Part shown: positions 6,447 to 14,991 of the stretch, piece by piece | Position numbering within the stretch: the stretch's first letter is position 1 | Layout of the letters: every line of letters begins with the position of its first letter | Origin: Lujinxingiaceae bacterium | GTDB taxonomy: Bacteria; Myxococcota_A; Bradymonadia; Bradymonadales; Bradymonadaceae | Assembly: GCA_013697635.1 (NCBI GenBank) | Contig: JACCWM010000177.1 | Location: 1-50,960, forward strand | Direction of reading: 5' to 3' | DNA: 50,960 nt | Notes under the pieces: model-generated | The model's input: the letters and a program-made list of their open reading frames with translations, nothing else | Told to the model about the DNA's origin: nothing | Databases searched by the model: none | Program-made: the position numbers and the translations under genes

Positions 6447-9443
6447 TTACTGCTTTCGAAACACGAAGACACTCTCGGTCGTAGACATACCGACGTCGTT
6501 TCGAGTGACCACGGAGATGCGGTTCATCCCCTTGAACAGCGGCACATTGGCCGTGATATCGGCCTGTTGGCCGCCAACGCGCAGATAGTTGAGCTTGAGC
6601 GTGTTGAACTTGGCCAGGTCCTCTTGCTGGTGGACGATGACGTAGTAGTCCTTGATGGCCGAGCTGTCCGTGATTGCGCCCTTGATGCCGACACTCTTGG
6701 CGCTGGTCATCATGACCTCGGGCTTGAGCTCGACGCGCGGCTTTTGAAAGACGATCATCTGGTCGACACCCTTGAGTTCGGCCTTTTGACCGTCCTTGAA
6801 GTCGACGCGCTCCTGCTCGATCCAGGCTTTTCGGTGACCCAGGTCGAGCTTGAGCCAGCCGTCGAGGCGGCCGACGACAGGCATCGTCGCACCGGCTTGA
6901 GCCATGGCGATGGTGTCGGTCTGTGCCGAGGCACCGCCAAAGATCTTGGCCGGCCCACTGCTCACTGTGGCCGTGCCGTTGGCGGCGTTGACCTTCTTGG
7001 ACGTGGAGACAAAGGGGATCGTGAACTTCTTTTGAACGAACTCGCGGTAGGTCATGTCGTAGATGTCCACCTGCAGCTCGATCTCGGAGGCCTTCGGGGG
7101 AGTCTTGACGGTAAAGGAGAAGTCGACGCTCTTTCGCTCATCGACCTTGATCTTGCCAAGCTTCTCACGGCCGCGGTGCAAGTAGACCGAGCCGCCCGAG
7201 AGGTTCTTCAAGAAGACGGTGGTGTCCTCGCTTTGGGCGCCTCCCATGTTCTCCACAAAAATGCGGAAGGTGACGTCCTCGCCCTTTTGGAGCAGTCCGT
7301 CGCCGTTGGCGTCGATCACCTCGTAGGAGAAGCCAAAGTGCGGGCGCGGCTGGCCATTGGTCTTGAGATCGAGGCCGTACTGGCCCTCGAACTCGCGATT
7401 GGCGTCGCTGAGCACGATGTCGATGTGATCGTGGCGGCTGGCCGAGTCCTTGGGCGTGCTCACCTCAACGGCCCATTTCTTGGTCTGGCCGGGCATGAGC
7501 TTGCCAAAGAGAAACTCCCGGTCGCGCAGCATCGGGTTGTCACTTCGCGTGGAGCCCTTGACGCGGTAGAGCGGCTCGCTGCCCCGGTTGGTGAGCTCGG
7601 CGTTGATCGTGAATTTTTCGCCGGCGGCCACCGTGTCGTTGTCACGGCTGGTCGAAACCTTCAGATCGACGTTGGGCTTTTGAGCCGAGGTGCCGTCGGA
7701 CCAATCGACGCCGAGTTTTTTGAGCTCGGCGGTGATCGTGGCCAGCTCGCGGTCGTAGATCTTTTTGAGCTCGCCTTGCAGGTTGTTGAGCTGGGCCGAG
7801 CGGCGCCACTCTTTGCCCGAGGCGACCACCAGCTGCTGGGCCAGGCGAATCTCGAAGTCCTCTTTGAAGACGTTGGGATCGACGAATTCCTCTTCCTCGC
7901 CTTCGGCCAGCTCTTTTTGGGCGTCCGGGTTGAGGTAGCGAATGTAGCTTATCTGGCCCTCGCCGGCGCGCTCGGTGCGGTTGACCAGGTGCGAGCTCAG
8001 GTCCTGCTCGCGCAGGTTGTTCTGAGAGAGGAACATCTGGACATTGTTCTTGAGGATGTTCACCGGCACGGTGTGCAGATCGGGGATGATGCCCCGGCTC
8101 TGGATCGAGACGCCGCCGGGCGTCAGATACTGGGCCACGGTGAGCTTGAGCGCCGAAGAATCCGGGAACTCGTAGAGGATCTGCACGGTGCCCTTGCCAA
8201 AGGAGGTGTCGCCCAAGACGATCGCGCGGTTGTTGTTTTGCAGCGCGCCGGCGACGATCTCGGAGGCCGAGGCGCTACCGCCGTTGAGCAGCACGATGAT
8301 CGGATAGTCGGGCTCGCTGCCGGCCTTGGAGGCCGTCTTGGTCTCGCGCAGCTTGTTGCCCACGCCCACGGTGCTCACGATCGTGCCCTCGTTGAGGAAG
8401 AGATCGCTGACGCGGATCGACTGATCGAGCAGACCGCCGGGATTGTCGCGCATATCGAGCACGACGCCTTGCAGCCCGCCCATGCGCTCCTTGAGCTTTT
8501 TGAGATGGGCGACCAGATCGGTGGTCGTGTTGGCCTGGAAGTTCTTGATGCGGATGTAGCCCACCTTGTTGGCTAAAGCCTGGCTGTCGACCGAATCGAT
8601 CTTGATGATCGCGCGCGTCAGGGTGAACTGGCGCGCGTCGGTCCAACCCTTGCGAAGCACCCACAGATCGATGTCGGTGCCCGGATCGCCGCGCAACATG
8701 TTGACGGCCTCGTTGAGGTTCATGTTGACCGTGGACTCCTCGCCGATGCGCACGATCATGTCCTGGGCCTTGATCCCTTTTTGAGAGGCCGGCGTGCCGT
8801 CGATCGGGCTGATCACGGTGAGCGCGCCGTCGCGAATCGAGATCACGATACCCAGGCCGCCGAACTTGCCGCCGGTCTGGGTCTGCATCTCCTCGTACTG
8901 TGCCGGGGGCAACAGGTTGCTGTGCGGATCGAGCGTGGAGAGCAGGCCGTTGATCGCGGCGTACTCGACCTCCTGGACCTTGCGGTCGGCGTCCTTCTCC
9001 AGGTGCTGCTCCATAAACAAGAAGATCTCTTTGAGACGAAAGCTCATCTCCCAGAGGCTCTCGATGTTGCGCACATCGAAGCGCTTGGTCTTGTCACCGA
9101 CGCTGACGTCGATAAAGGCCGGCGTCGCATCGCCCTTTTGGTCATAGGCGATCACGACCTCGGCGATGTTGTTCTGAATCGCCTCCAAAGAGGCCACCAA
9201 CATCTTGGCGGGCTGGATGCGCTCGGGCTCGACGTAGTTGTCCTTGAGCTGCAAGAGCACACGGTTCAAGACCTTGAGCGAGGAGAGGTCGTAGGCCTCG
9301 TCGGCGCCCTCGGCGGCGGCGACCTGCGAGTGGCGAAGATCGAATTGAACGCCCCGATCACTGAATTGAACACTCAATACAAAAGCGATCGTCAGCGAGA
9401 GCAGGGCAACGAGGAAGCGACCGTTTCGTCTAAAGCTGTGCAT
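6447..9443 (-). CDS. Giant C-terminal processing (S41) protease with SH3- and Ig-like extension
   Basis: A 998-residue protein starting at ATG 9443 (MHSFRRNGRF, then one membrane anchor at ~9-26); an upstream TTG adds 22 residues of no known similarity. Residues ~50-180 are the CtpA cap region (DPHSNLLPPAQYEEM). A PDZ domain follows at ~190-275 (GGLGIVISI, GDPGTDIDL). The S41 protease core is at ~280-465, with DNPGGLLD, nucleophile Ser392 in GGSASASEI and general-base Lys417 in SFGKGTVQ. Their 25-residue spacing is that of Prc/CtpB. The remaining ~530 residues are extra: a helical segment, two or more beta-sandwich domains resembling CARDB/Ig folds (~590-800), an SH3b-like module (MPVVGRLDGWLKLDLG to KAWIEQERV, ~850-885) and a terminal beta domain. 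It probably cleaves periplasmic protein tails, with the extension binding envelope targets. Confidence 0.85.
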   Translation of the reverse strand: MHSFRRNGRFLVALLSLTIAFVLSVQFSDRGVQFDLRHSQVAAAEGADEAYDLSSLKVLNRVLLQLKDNYVEPERIQPAKMLVASLEAIQNNIAEVVIAYDQKGDATPAFIDVSVGDKTKRFDVRNIESLWEMSFRLKEIFLFMEQHLEKDADRKVQEVEYAAINGLLSTLDPHSNLLPPAQYEEMQTQTGGKFGGLGIVISIRDGALTVISPIDGTPASQKGIKAQDMIVRIGEESTVNMNLNEAVNMLRGDPGTDIDLWVLRKGWTDARQFTLTRAIIKIDSVDSQALANKVGYIRIKNFQANTTTDLVAHLKKLKERMGGLQGVVLDMRDNPGGLLDQSIRVSDLFLNEGTIVSTVGVGNKLRETKTASKAGSEPDYPIIVLLNGGSASASEIVAGALQNNNRAIVLGDTSFGKGTVQILYEFPDSSALKLTVAQYLTPGGVSIQSRGIIPDLHTVPVNILKNNVQMFLSQNNLREQDLSSHLVNRTERAGEGQISYIRYLNPDAQKELAEGEEEEFVDPNVFKEDFEIRLAQQLVVASGKEWRRSAQLNNLQGELKKIYDRELATITAELKKLGVDWSDGTSAQKPNVDLKVSTSRDNDTVAAGEKFTINAELTNRGSEPLYRVKGSTRSDNPMLRDREFLFGKLMPGQTKKWAVEVSTPKDSASRHDHIDIVLSDANREFEGQYGLDLKTNGQPRPHFGFSYEVIDANGDGLLQKGEDVTFRIFVENMGGAQSEDTTVFLKNLSGGSVYLHRGREKLGKIKVDERKSVDFSFTVKTPPKASEIELQVDIYDMTYREFVQKKFTIPFVSTSKKVNAANGTATVSSGPAKIFGGASAQTDTIAMAQAGATMPVVGRLDGWLKLDLGHRKAWIEQERVDFKDGQKAELKGVDQMIVFQKPRVELKPEVMMTSAKSVGIKGAITDSSAIKDYYVIVHQQEDLAKFNTLKLNYLRVGGQQADITANVPLFKGMNRISVVTRNDVGMSTTESVFVFRKQ

Positions 9444-9732
9444 GCAAAATCTCGGTATGTATGCTTCAACCCTTGCAAGGGCTTTTGTATGCTCAAACAA
9501 CCAGGTCAAACACCCGACCTGAGGTCATTGTACCATCAGCAGGACAGTAACCAAGAAGATGGTTACGCTAGCCTCCACTTCAACACCGTCGGCAGGCACC
9601 CACATTCCCGCGCCTGGCCTCAAGCCTACCCCAGGGGAAAATAGGTTGCAAAGAGTGGCTGTTGGGGTAATCTGCCACGATCGGATTGACCCGATGCTAC
9701 GCAGGTGCCTTGCGTCAGGGAGCTGTTGGCCA
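9444..9732. promoter_or_regulatory. Divergent control region of protease and kinase genes
   Basis: About 290 bases with no convincing gene. Two inverted repeats are visible: a perfect 12-bp palindrome CCCTTGCAAGGG at 9470-9481, 27 bases upstream of the protease ATG, and GTAACC-8-GGTTAC at 9547-9566. Both are candidate operator sites. Flanking the first, TATGCT occurs on either side (around 9460 and 9487). A possible but weak promoter for the kinase is TTGCAA near 9653 with TAATCT 16 bases on. Confidence 0.35.
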
Positions 9733-10998
9733 ATGACCCGAATGCCCGAAGTAGGCGAGCTCGTCGATGACGTTTTTCGCATCGAGTCCAAACTCGATGC
9801 CGGAAACTTCGGCGCCGTCTACAAGGTCCACGACATCCTCGAAGATCGCACCATCGCGCTCAAGGTGCTCAAGCCCGGACCGCACGATGAGGCCGAGCTT
9901 CGTCAACGCTTCGAGCGCGAAGCGCGCCTGGTCTACAGCCTGCAGCACCCCCACGTCGTCGAGGTCTACTACTACGGCGAGACGGCGTCCGGGCTGCCCT
10001 ACATGGCCATGGAGTACCTCAACGGCACGGATCTGCGCAGTCTGATCCACCACAATGGCCCGCTCAACCCTGCCCTGATCCGACGCATCAGCCTCGAGGT
10101 GCTCTCGGCGCTCGAGACCGCCCACGAGATTGGCATCGTGCACCGCGATCTTAAGCCGGCGAACATCTACCTGGTCAACGATGGCGGCAAGGGCCACGTC
10201 AAGGTGCTCGATTTTGGGTTTGCCAAGGCGCTCGATGGTGAGAGCCAGGGTGAGATCACCAACGCCGGCACGCTGGTCGGAACGCCGGCCTACATGTCGC
10301 CCGAGCTCGTGCACAAGAAAAACGTCGGGCCACCGGCGGACTTGTACGCGATGGGCTTGATCATGGCCGAGATGATCATGGGCGAGAAACTGATCAAGAT
10401 TGAGAGCGTCTACGAGACCATTCTCTTTCAAGCCTCGCCCAAGAACATCAAGATGCCTGCCCCGGTGGCAAACAGCCTCTTTGCCCAGATCATCAACCGC
10501 TCGGTCGCAAAGGATCTGGCCGAGCGCTACAAATCGGCCACCGAGATCATCGAGGACCTCAAGCGCCTCGACATCCCCGGCGTCGGCCCGCTCTCAAACG
10601 GCGCGCCCAGCGAGTATGGCAACGCCGACATGAATGCGCGCACTCGCCCGCGCTCCACGGGCATGCCCTCGATCGAGGAGGTCGACCGCGCCCTGGGCCT
10701 CGATCCCGAAGATCCCATCGGCTATCCGCCAATCCACGACCACGATCTGCCCATGCAGTCTCGCCCGATGCACAGCATGGCCGAGGACGAGCCCACCTTT
10801 GACAGGCCTCCTGAGCGCCTATCGAGCCCGTCGGACTCCAATGCACGGCCCGAGGACAGCTTTATCATGGGCAATCTGGCCATTCCCGCCTCGAGCGCGC
10901 CAGCGAGCAACTCCGGGATGGGCGAGATATTCGTGGGCATCATCGTCGGCCTGGCGATTTTGAGCATCATTTTGGCCTTCATCATGCACTTGGGATGA
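9733..10998 (+). CDS. Hanks-type Ser/Thr protein kinase, C-terminal membrane anchor
   Basis: A 421-residue kinase; ATG 9733 is preceded by GGGAG at a good distance, and the frame upstream shows no family similarity. All core motifs are present: Gly-rich loop LDAGNFGAVYKV (residues ~21-32), ATP-lysine Lys44 in IALKVL, catalytic HRDLKPANI (Asp139), DFGFA (Asp160) and GTPAYMSPE. It should be active. The kinase domain ends near residue 280. A Pro/Asp/Ser-rich linker of about 115 residues leads to one hydrophobic segment (~397-418) and a three-residue tail. The kinase domain is thus cytoplasmic and tail-anchored, with no sensor domain outside. Divergent from the S41 protease and upstream of the propeller lipoprotein operon, though 294 bases separate them. 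Targets unknown. Confidence 0.9.
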   Translation: MTRMPEVGELVDDVFRIESKLDAGNFGAVYKVHDILEDRTIALKVLKPGPHDEAELRQRFEREARLVYSLQHPHVVEVYYYGETASGLPYMAMEYLNGTDLRSLIHHNGPLNPALIRRISLEVLSALETAHEIGIVHRDLKPANIYLVNDGGKGHVKVLDFGFAKALDGESQGEITNAGTLVGTPAYMSPELVHKKNVGPPADLYAMGLIMAEMIMGEKLIKIESVYETILFQASPKNIKMPAPVANSLFAQIINRSVAKDLAERYKSATEIIEDLKRLDIPGVGPLSNGAPSEYGNADMNARTRPRSTGMPSIEEVDRALGLDPEDPIGYPPIHDHDLPMQSRPMHSMAEDEPTFDRPPERLSSPSDSNARPEDSFIMGNLAIPASSAPASNSGMGEIFVGIIVGLAILSIILAFIMHLG

Positions 10999-11292
10999 CG
11001 TTTGTCCGAGCCTGGCTGGCTGGTGCCGCACTCGCGACACCAATGTCCGATCGCGGATAAAGCACAGTCACCGCCTTGCACCGATGCGCCCCCCGGTCAA
11101 GGCTGACACCGATACCCACCCTTCAAATCCCAGGTGCTATTTCTTGCAAGCGCCTGAATCCATGAGACAATCCGGCCGCGCCCGCAGGTCGATTGCACGC
11201 AAAGCTGTCCCAGAAGCGCTCGCTGGTATGGTGCTTGCAATTTGTTCTGCCCAGTTGCCGCCCGCTCTCTTCGCACACAAGCAGGACCGCTC
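10999..11292 (+). promoter_or_regulatory. Upstream region of the propeller lipoprotein operon
   Basis: About 290 bases between the kinase stop and the first lipoprotein start. No RNA gene, strong hairpin or clear sigma-70 promoter was recognised. A good AGGA ribosome site lies 6 bases before the ATG at 11293. Presumed to hold the operon promoter. Confidence 0.3.
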
Positions 11293-13023
11293 ATGACGCA
11301 AAACCTCAAGCGCCCTTCCTCACTGCTCCTCTCCATGGCACTGGCTGCCTCTTTGCTGGTCGGCTCATCCGGCTGCGGAAGCGATGCGGGCAGCGATTAC
11401 GAGCCGGATCGCAACAACGCCACCAACAACAGCTCCAACAACACGAACAGCAACAACGACAACAACGCCGGCGAGGCCAACAACTCCAACAACTCCAACA
11501 ACCCCGACCCCTTCATCCCTGAGCAGGAGGAGTTCTTGGTGCGCGAGGTTGCGGCGACCGACAACCACGTCTTCGTTCCCAACAGCGATCCGGACAGCAA
11601 CACAGTGGCCTTGATCGACGGGCGCGACTTCAGCGTGCTGCCCCTTCGCGTTGGTCGCCAGCCCACGCAGGTGCGCGCCGCCCAGATCGAGGGTATCGGC
11701 TCGGTGGCCTATGTGCTTTGCGAAGGCTCCTCGGTGATCGCGCTGGTGCGCGCCGACATGAGCAGCGGCCTCGATCGTGGCCACGTCAACCTGTTGTCGG
11801 TGCCTCGCGAGGTCAACGCCTTGACGATGGCGCCCGACGGGCGCCACGCTCTGGCCTACATCGACCCGCGCCTGCCCCTCAACTCCGGTGCGAGCGTCGC
11901 CTCGTTGCAGACCCTGGCCTTGATTCGCCTGGGCAATCAGCCGAGCGAAGATCGCGTCTTCGAGCTCTCGGTGACGCGCCTGATCTCGAGCATCCAGTTT
12001 ACGAGCGACAGTCGCGAAGCCTTTGTCGTCGGGCGTGAGGGCGTCAACCGCATCGCGCTCTCGGAGATCATGGACGACGCGTTTGTCGCGCCGATCGGGC
12101 TCAACCTCTCCGATAGTATTTTCCCGCCCGACGATCAGGAGGTCGTCGTCAGCGCCGACGGCAGCTTCATGGTGGTTCGCACCAGCCAGTTCGCCGGCAT
12201 CGCCCTCTTCCGCCTTCCCGGCGCGCAGACGCCAGGCAGCGTGCAGGTCGTCGAGCTTTCGGCCATCCCGACCGACGTTGACCTGATCGAGCGCACGGAC
12301 TCGAGCGGCGCAGCGACGCGCACGATCATGGCGACGCTGCGCTCGCGTGAGCAGGTCGCATTGATCGACATAGACGCGCTCTTTGGCGGCGCCGAGGCCG
12401 AGGACGCGCTCACGCTGATCGACGTCAACGGCGCGCAAGCCGGCCTGGCGCGTCTGACCCCCGACGCCGACCAGGTGCTCATCTATTCGGGCCTGGTGGC
12501 CACGCCGCTGATGGGCGTGCTCGACCTCGAGAGCGGCGCGGTGCGAACCCACATGCTCCGAAACCAGATCCGCAGCCTCGCGATCTCCGAGGACAGCAAG
12601 TCGGCAGTGATCGTGCATCACAAGCAGGCCGGCACGATCGGCGCGGGCACCGATCCGCTGGAGGTCTTTCAGCGCAGCTACGGCATGACGATCTTCGACA
12701 TCGCCACAGGCTACAGCCGCCCGCTCGTGCTGCAAGGCGAGCCGACCGACATCGTCATGACGCGCACGCCCGACGGCCGCCCGATCGTCTACAGCATGCT
12801 CGTCTCCTCGGACCCGAGCAGCCAGGGCATCATGCGCGTCGACCTGACGAGCTTTCGAAGCGACTTCGTGCGCCTGGCTCGAAAACCCATCCAGCTTGGC
12901 ACCGTCGCCGGAAAGGTTTTCGTCAACCAGGACTCGCCGACCGGGCGCATCACCTTCTTTGATATCGAAACGCAGTCGCAGCGCACCGTCAGCGGCTACG
13001 AACTCAACGCCGGAATCGACTGA
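11293..13023 (+). CDS. Propeller-like lipoprotein 1
   Basis: A 576-residue predicted lipoprotein. A basic N-terminus and hydrophobic stretch end in a loose lipobox (VGSSGC, Cys28). A roughly 45-residue Asn/Ser tether (NNSNNTNSNN) follows. The rest is a chain of repeated beta-strand motifs such as NTVALIDGRDFSVLPLRVG and ALTMAPDGRHALAYIDP, as in YVTN/YncE-type seven-bladed propellers. Such proteins usually bind partners rather than catalyse. The C-terminus RTVSGYELNAGID is almost identical to that of the next gene, so the two are paralogues. The start is ATG 11293 with AGGA upstream; a TTG 51 bases earlier would break the signal peptide. The stop overlaps the next start (TGATG), indicating translational coupling. 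Function unknown; probably outer-membrane or surface exposed. Confidence 0.75.
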   Translation: MTQNLKRPSSLLLSMALAASLLVGSSGCGSDAGSDYEPDRNNATNNSSNNTNSNNDNNAGEANNSNNSNNPDPFIPEQEEFLVREVAATDNHVFVPNSDPDSNTVALIDGRDFSVLPLRVGRQPTQVRAAQIEGIGSVAYVLCEGSSVIALVRADMSSGLDRGHVNLLSVPREVNALTMAPDGRHALAYIDPRLPLNSGASVASLQTLALIRLGNQPSEDRVFELSVTRLISSIQFTSDSREAFVVGREGVNRIALSEIMDDAFVAPIGLNLSDSIFPPDDQEVVVSADGSFMVVRTSQFAGIALFRLPGAQTPGSVQVVELSAIPTDVDLIERTDSSGAATRTIMATLRSREQVALIDIDALFGGAEAEDALTLIDVNGAQAGLARLTPDADQVLIYSGLVATPLMGVLDLESGAVRTHMLRNQIRSLAISEDSKSAVIVHHKQAGTIGAGTDPLEVFQRSYGMTIFDIATGYSRPLVLQGEPTDIVMTRTPDGRPIVYSMLVSSDPSSQGIMRVDLTSFRSDFVRLARKPIQLGTVAGKVFVNQDSPTGRITFFDIETQSQRTVSGYELNAGID

Positions 13024-14948
13024 TGAAGACCTACAAACTCAGACTCAAACGCGCGACGCTGATTTGTGCCCTGGCGCTTTTGCCGGCCTGCGCTGACATG
13101 GGCGATCGCAGCTACGACTCACCAAGCGGCAGCAGTAATAATGGTAATAATAGCGATGGCTCGAACAACAGCAACAACGCTCCGTTTATCCCCGAGGATA
13201 AGGTCGAGTTCAGCTTCTCCAAGCCGGCGATTGTGGCCGAGACGATTTTCGTGGCCAACGAGACGCTCAATTCCGTGGCGGTCATCGACAGTCGCAACCT
13301 CTCGGTCACGACCGTGCTCGCCGGCTTTCGGCCAACGGCCGTGGTCGGCCCGGAGCCGGCCTTCGCCACAAGTAGCGCAGCGCGCGTGATGGCGCTCAAC
13401 GAGGGCAGCAACTCGGTGACGATCATCGATCCGGCAACGTTCGCCACGCGCACGGTCGCCGTGCTCCCCCATGCCAACGCGCTGGCCATCGACCCGTCGG
13501 GCCGCTACGGCGTGGCCTGGTACGACGACGCGCGCGCCCAGAGCGGCCAACGCGCCGGAGATCTCTCCTCGGTGAGCATCATCATGGGCGAGCGCTCGGT
13601 GAGCGTCGCCGTTGGCTTTCACGTGCGCCGCGTGCACTTCGACCGTACAGGCGAGCTCTTGCTCGTGCTCACCGACGACGGCATCAGCCGCATTGAGCTG
13701 GCATCGCTCGTCGCCGACAGCTTCGCGGCGCCCATTGCGATCGTCTCGCCCAATCTTCGCCAGATCAAGCCCGTCGATCTCGAGGTGGTGATCAGCCGCG
13801 ACGCCAAATATGCCGTCACGCGCACCACGGCCTGGAAGGGGCTGGTGTTGCTCGACATCGAGGCCCGCGAACAGCACCTGATCGCGCTCCCCGAGACGCC
13901 GACCGACATCGAATTCGTCGAGCGCGACGGCCTGGAGATTTTGGCCGTGCTGCGAAATCGCTCACAAATCGTGCGCGCCAGCGTGCCCCAGGGCCTGATC
14001 AACGCCGCCCTATGGTCGGCCGACAACGCTCTCCACACCCAGGTCGTCGGCTCGAGCCATGGCGAGGGCGACGTCGGTTTGAGCGATGCTGGCGACGCTG
14101 GCGACGCTGGCGACGACGTCGGGCAACTCGACACAGGCGCGAGCGACGACGCAGGTGCGAGCGACGACACAGGCGTTGAAGTAGATACGAGCATCGAGCC
14201 TGATGTTGGCGTCTTGGACGATGCCAGCGAAGGCGATGCCAGCGACGCAGCCGTCGATGACGATGCCACCAGCGAGCCCGGCCACTGGCCAGACCTCGAC
14301 GGCTTCAGCTACCTCGACATGATCGTGGCTGGCCTGGGTGCTGCGAGCATCTCGGCCGACGGGGCGAGCGCCCTGCTCTTTACCACGCTTGGCGAGGAGC
14401 GCCGCAGCGTGCTGCTTGGCCTCGAGGACAACTCCCAACGCGCGCTGATCTTTGAGAAGGGCATTCGCGGCGCGCTCTCCGACGAGCGCGGCAACACCTT
14501 CTTGGTCTTTCACTCCAAGAAGGACGGCCCGCTTCCGACCACGGCCACGCCCACCGACCCGGAGTACATCGCCAGAAGCTGGGGCGTCTCGATGCTCGAT
14601 GTCGCCACGGCCGCCACGCGGCTCGTGCTCACCCAACAAGAGCCTGGACCGACCACGCTCTGGGCCCCCGAGACCGGCGATGCGCGTGTCTTCATGGTCT
14701 TCAAGCAGCCCTCGCTGGTCAGCCAGATCCAGGACTCACACCGCGACGCGGTGGTGATCAATTTGCGTAGCTTTCGCACCGACGCCTTTCGCCTGCCCAG
14801 CCTGCCCGAGGGGCTGGGAGTCATCGCCTCGGCACGCAAGGTCTACATCAGCCAGACCCATCCGCAGGGACGCATGAGCTTTGTCAATGTCGACACCCTC
14901 GAGCGCCAGACCGTCACCGGCTACCAGCTCAACGCGGGAATCGAATAA
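13023..14948 (+). CDS. Propeller-like lipoprotein 2 with acidic loop insertion
   Basis: A 641-residue paralogue of the preceding lipoprotein. The signal peptide ends LLPAC (Cys23), followed by a Gly/Ser/Asn linker and the same FIPE(D/Q)xxEF entry. Propeller motifs include NSVAVIDSRNLSVTTVLAG and NSVTIIDPATFATRTVAV. Residues ~347-421 are an insertion absent from lipoprotein 1: an Asp/Ala/Gly/Thr tract (DAGDAGDAGDD, DDAGASDDTG) coded by GAC/GCT/GGC triplet repeats, falling between two predicted blades. The ending RQTVTGYQLNAGIE matches the paralogue. The start codon overlaps the previous stop. Probably co-anchored in the same membrane as lipoproteins 1 and 3; the acidic loop could bind divalent cations, which is inference only. 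Confidence 0.75.
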   Translation: MKTYKLRLKRATLICALALLPACADMGDRSYDSPSGSSNNGNNSDGSNNSNNAPFIPEDKVEFSFSKPAIVAETIFVANETLNSVAVIDSRNLSVTTVLAGFRPTAVVGPEPAFATSSAARVMALNEGSNSVTIIDPATFATRTVAVLPHANALAIDPSGRYGVAWYDDARAQSGQRAGDLSSVSIIMGERSVSVAVGFHVRRVHFDRTGELLLVLTDDGISRIELASLVADSFAAPIAIVSPNLRQIKPVDLEVVISRDAKYAVTRTTAWKGLVLLDIEAREQHLIALPETPTDIEFVERDGLEILAVLRNRSQIVRASVPQGLINAALWSADNALHTQVVGSSHGEGDVGLSDAGDAGDAGDDVGQLDTGASDDAGASDDTGVEVDTSIEPDVGVLDDASEGDASDAAVDDDATSEPGHWPDLDGFSYLDMIVAGLGAASISADGASALLFTTLGEERRSVLLGLEDNSQRALIFEKGIRGALSDERGNTFLVFHSKKDGPLPTTATPTDPEYIARSWGVSMLDVATAATRLVLTQQEPGPTTLWAPETGDARVFMVFKQPSLVSQIQDSHRDAVVINLRSFRTDAFRLPSLPEGLGVIASARKVYISQTHPQGRMSFVNVDTLERQTVTGYQLNAGIE

Positions 14949-14952
14949 GCCC

Positions 14953-14991
14953 ATGAAAAGAAACGCCTTTCAACCCAAGCGAGCGATGTAA
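14953..14991 (+). CDS. Possible 12-codon leader ORF
   Basis: An ATG at 14953 opens a basic 12-residue frame (MKRNAFQPKRAM). Its TAA stop overlaps the ATG of the next gene as TAATG (14989-14993). No clear ribosome site precedes it. It may couple translation of lipoprotein 3 to lipoprotein 2, or be chance. Confidence 0.25.
   Translation: MKRNAFQPKRAM

Noticed and set aside
6567-8576. Long open frame of 669 codons opposite the S41 protease
   Set aside because: It lies wholly antisense to a gene with clear catalytic motifs; GC-rich codon use makes such empty frames common. The composition is Val/Leu/Asp/Gly with no motif.
111-9651. Shared 13-mer AAAATAGGTTGCA near 111 and near 9639
   Set aside because: A 13-base match is expected several times by chance in 51 kb, and the flanks do not match.
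10999-11292. Possible tRNA or small RNA upstream of the propeller operon
   Set aside because: No cloverleaf, conserved T-loop sequence or strong terminator could be found.
11365-12735. Long antisense frame opposite propeller lipoprotein 1
   Set aside because: Shadow of a supported gene, rich in Arg, Asp, Val and His, with no motif or signal.
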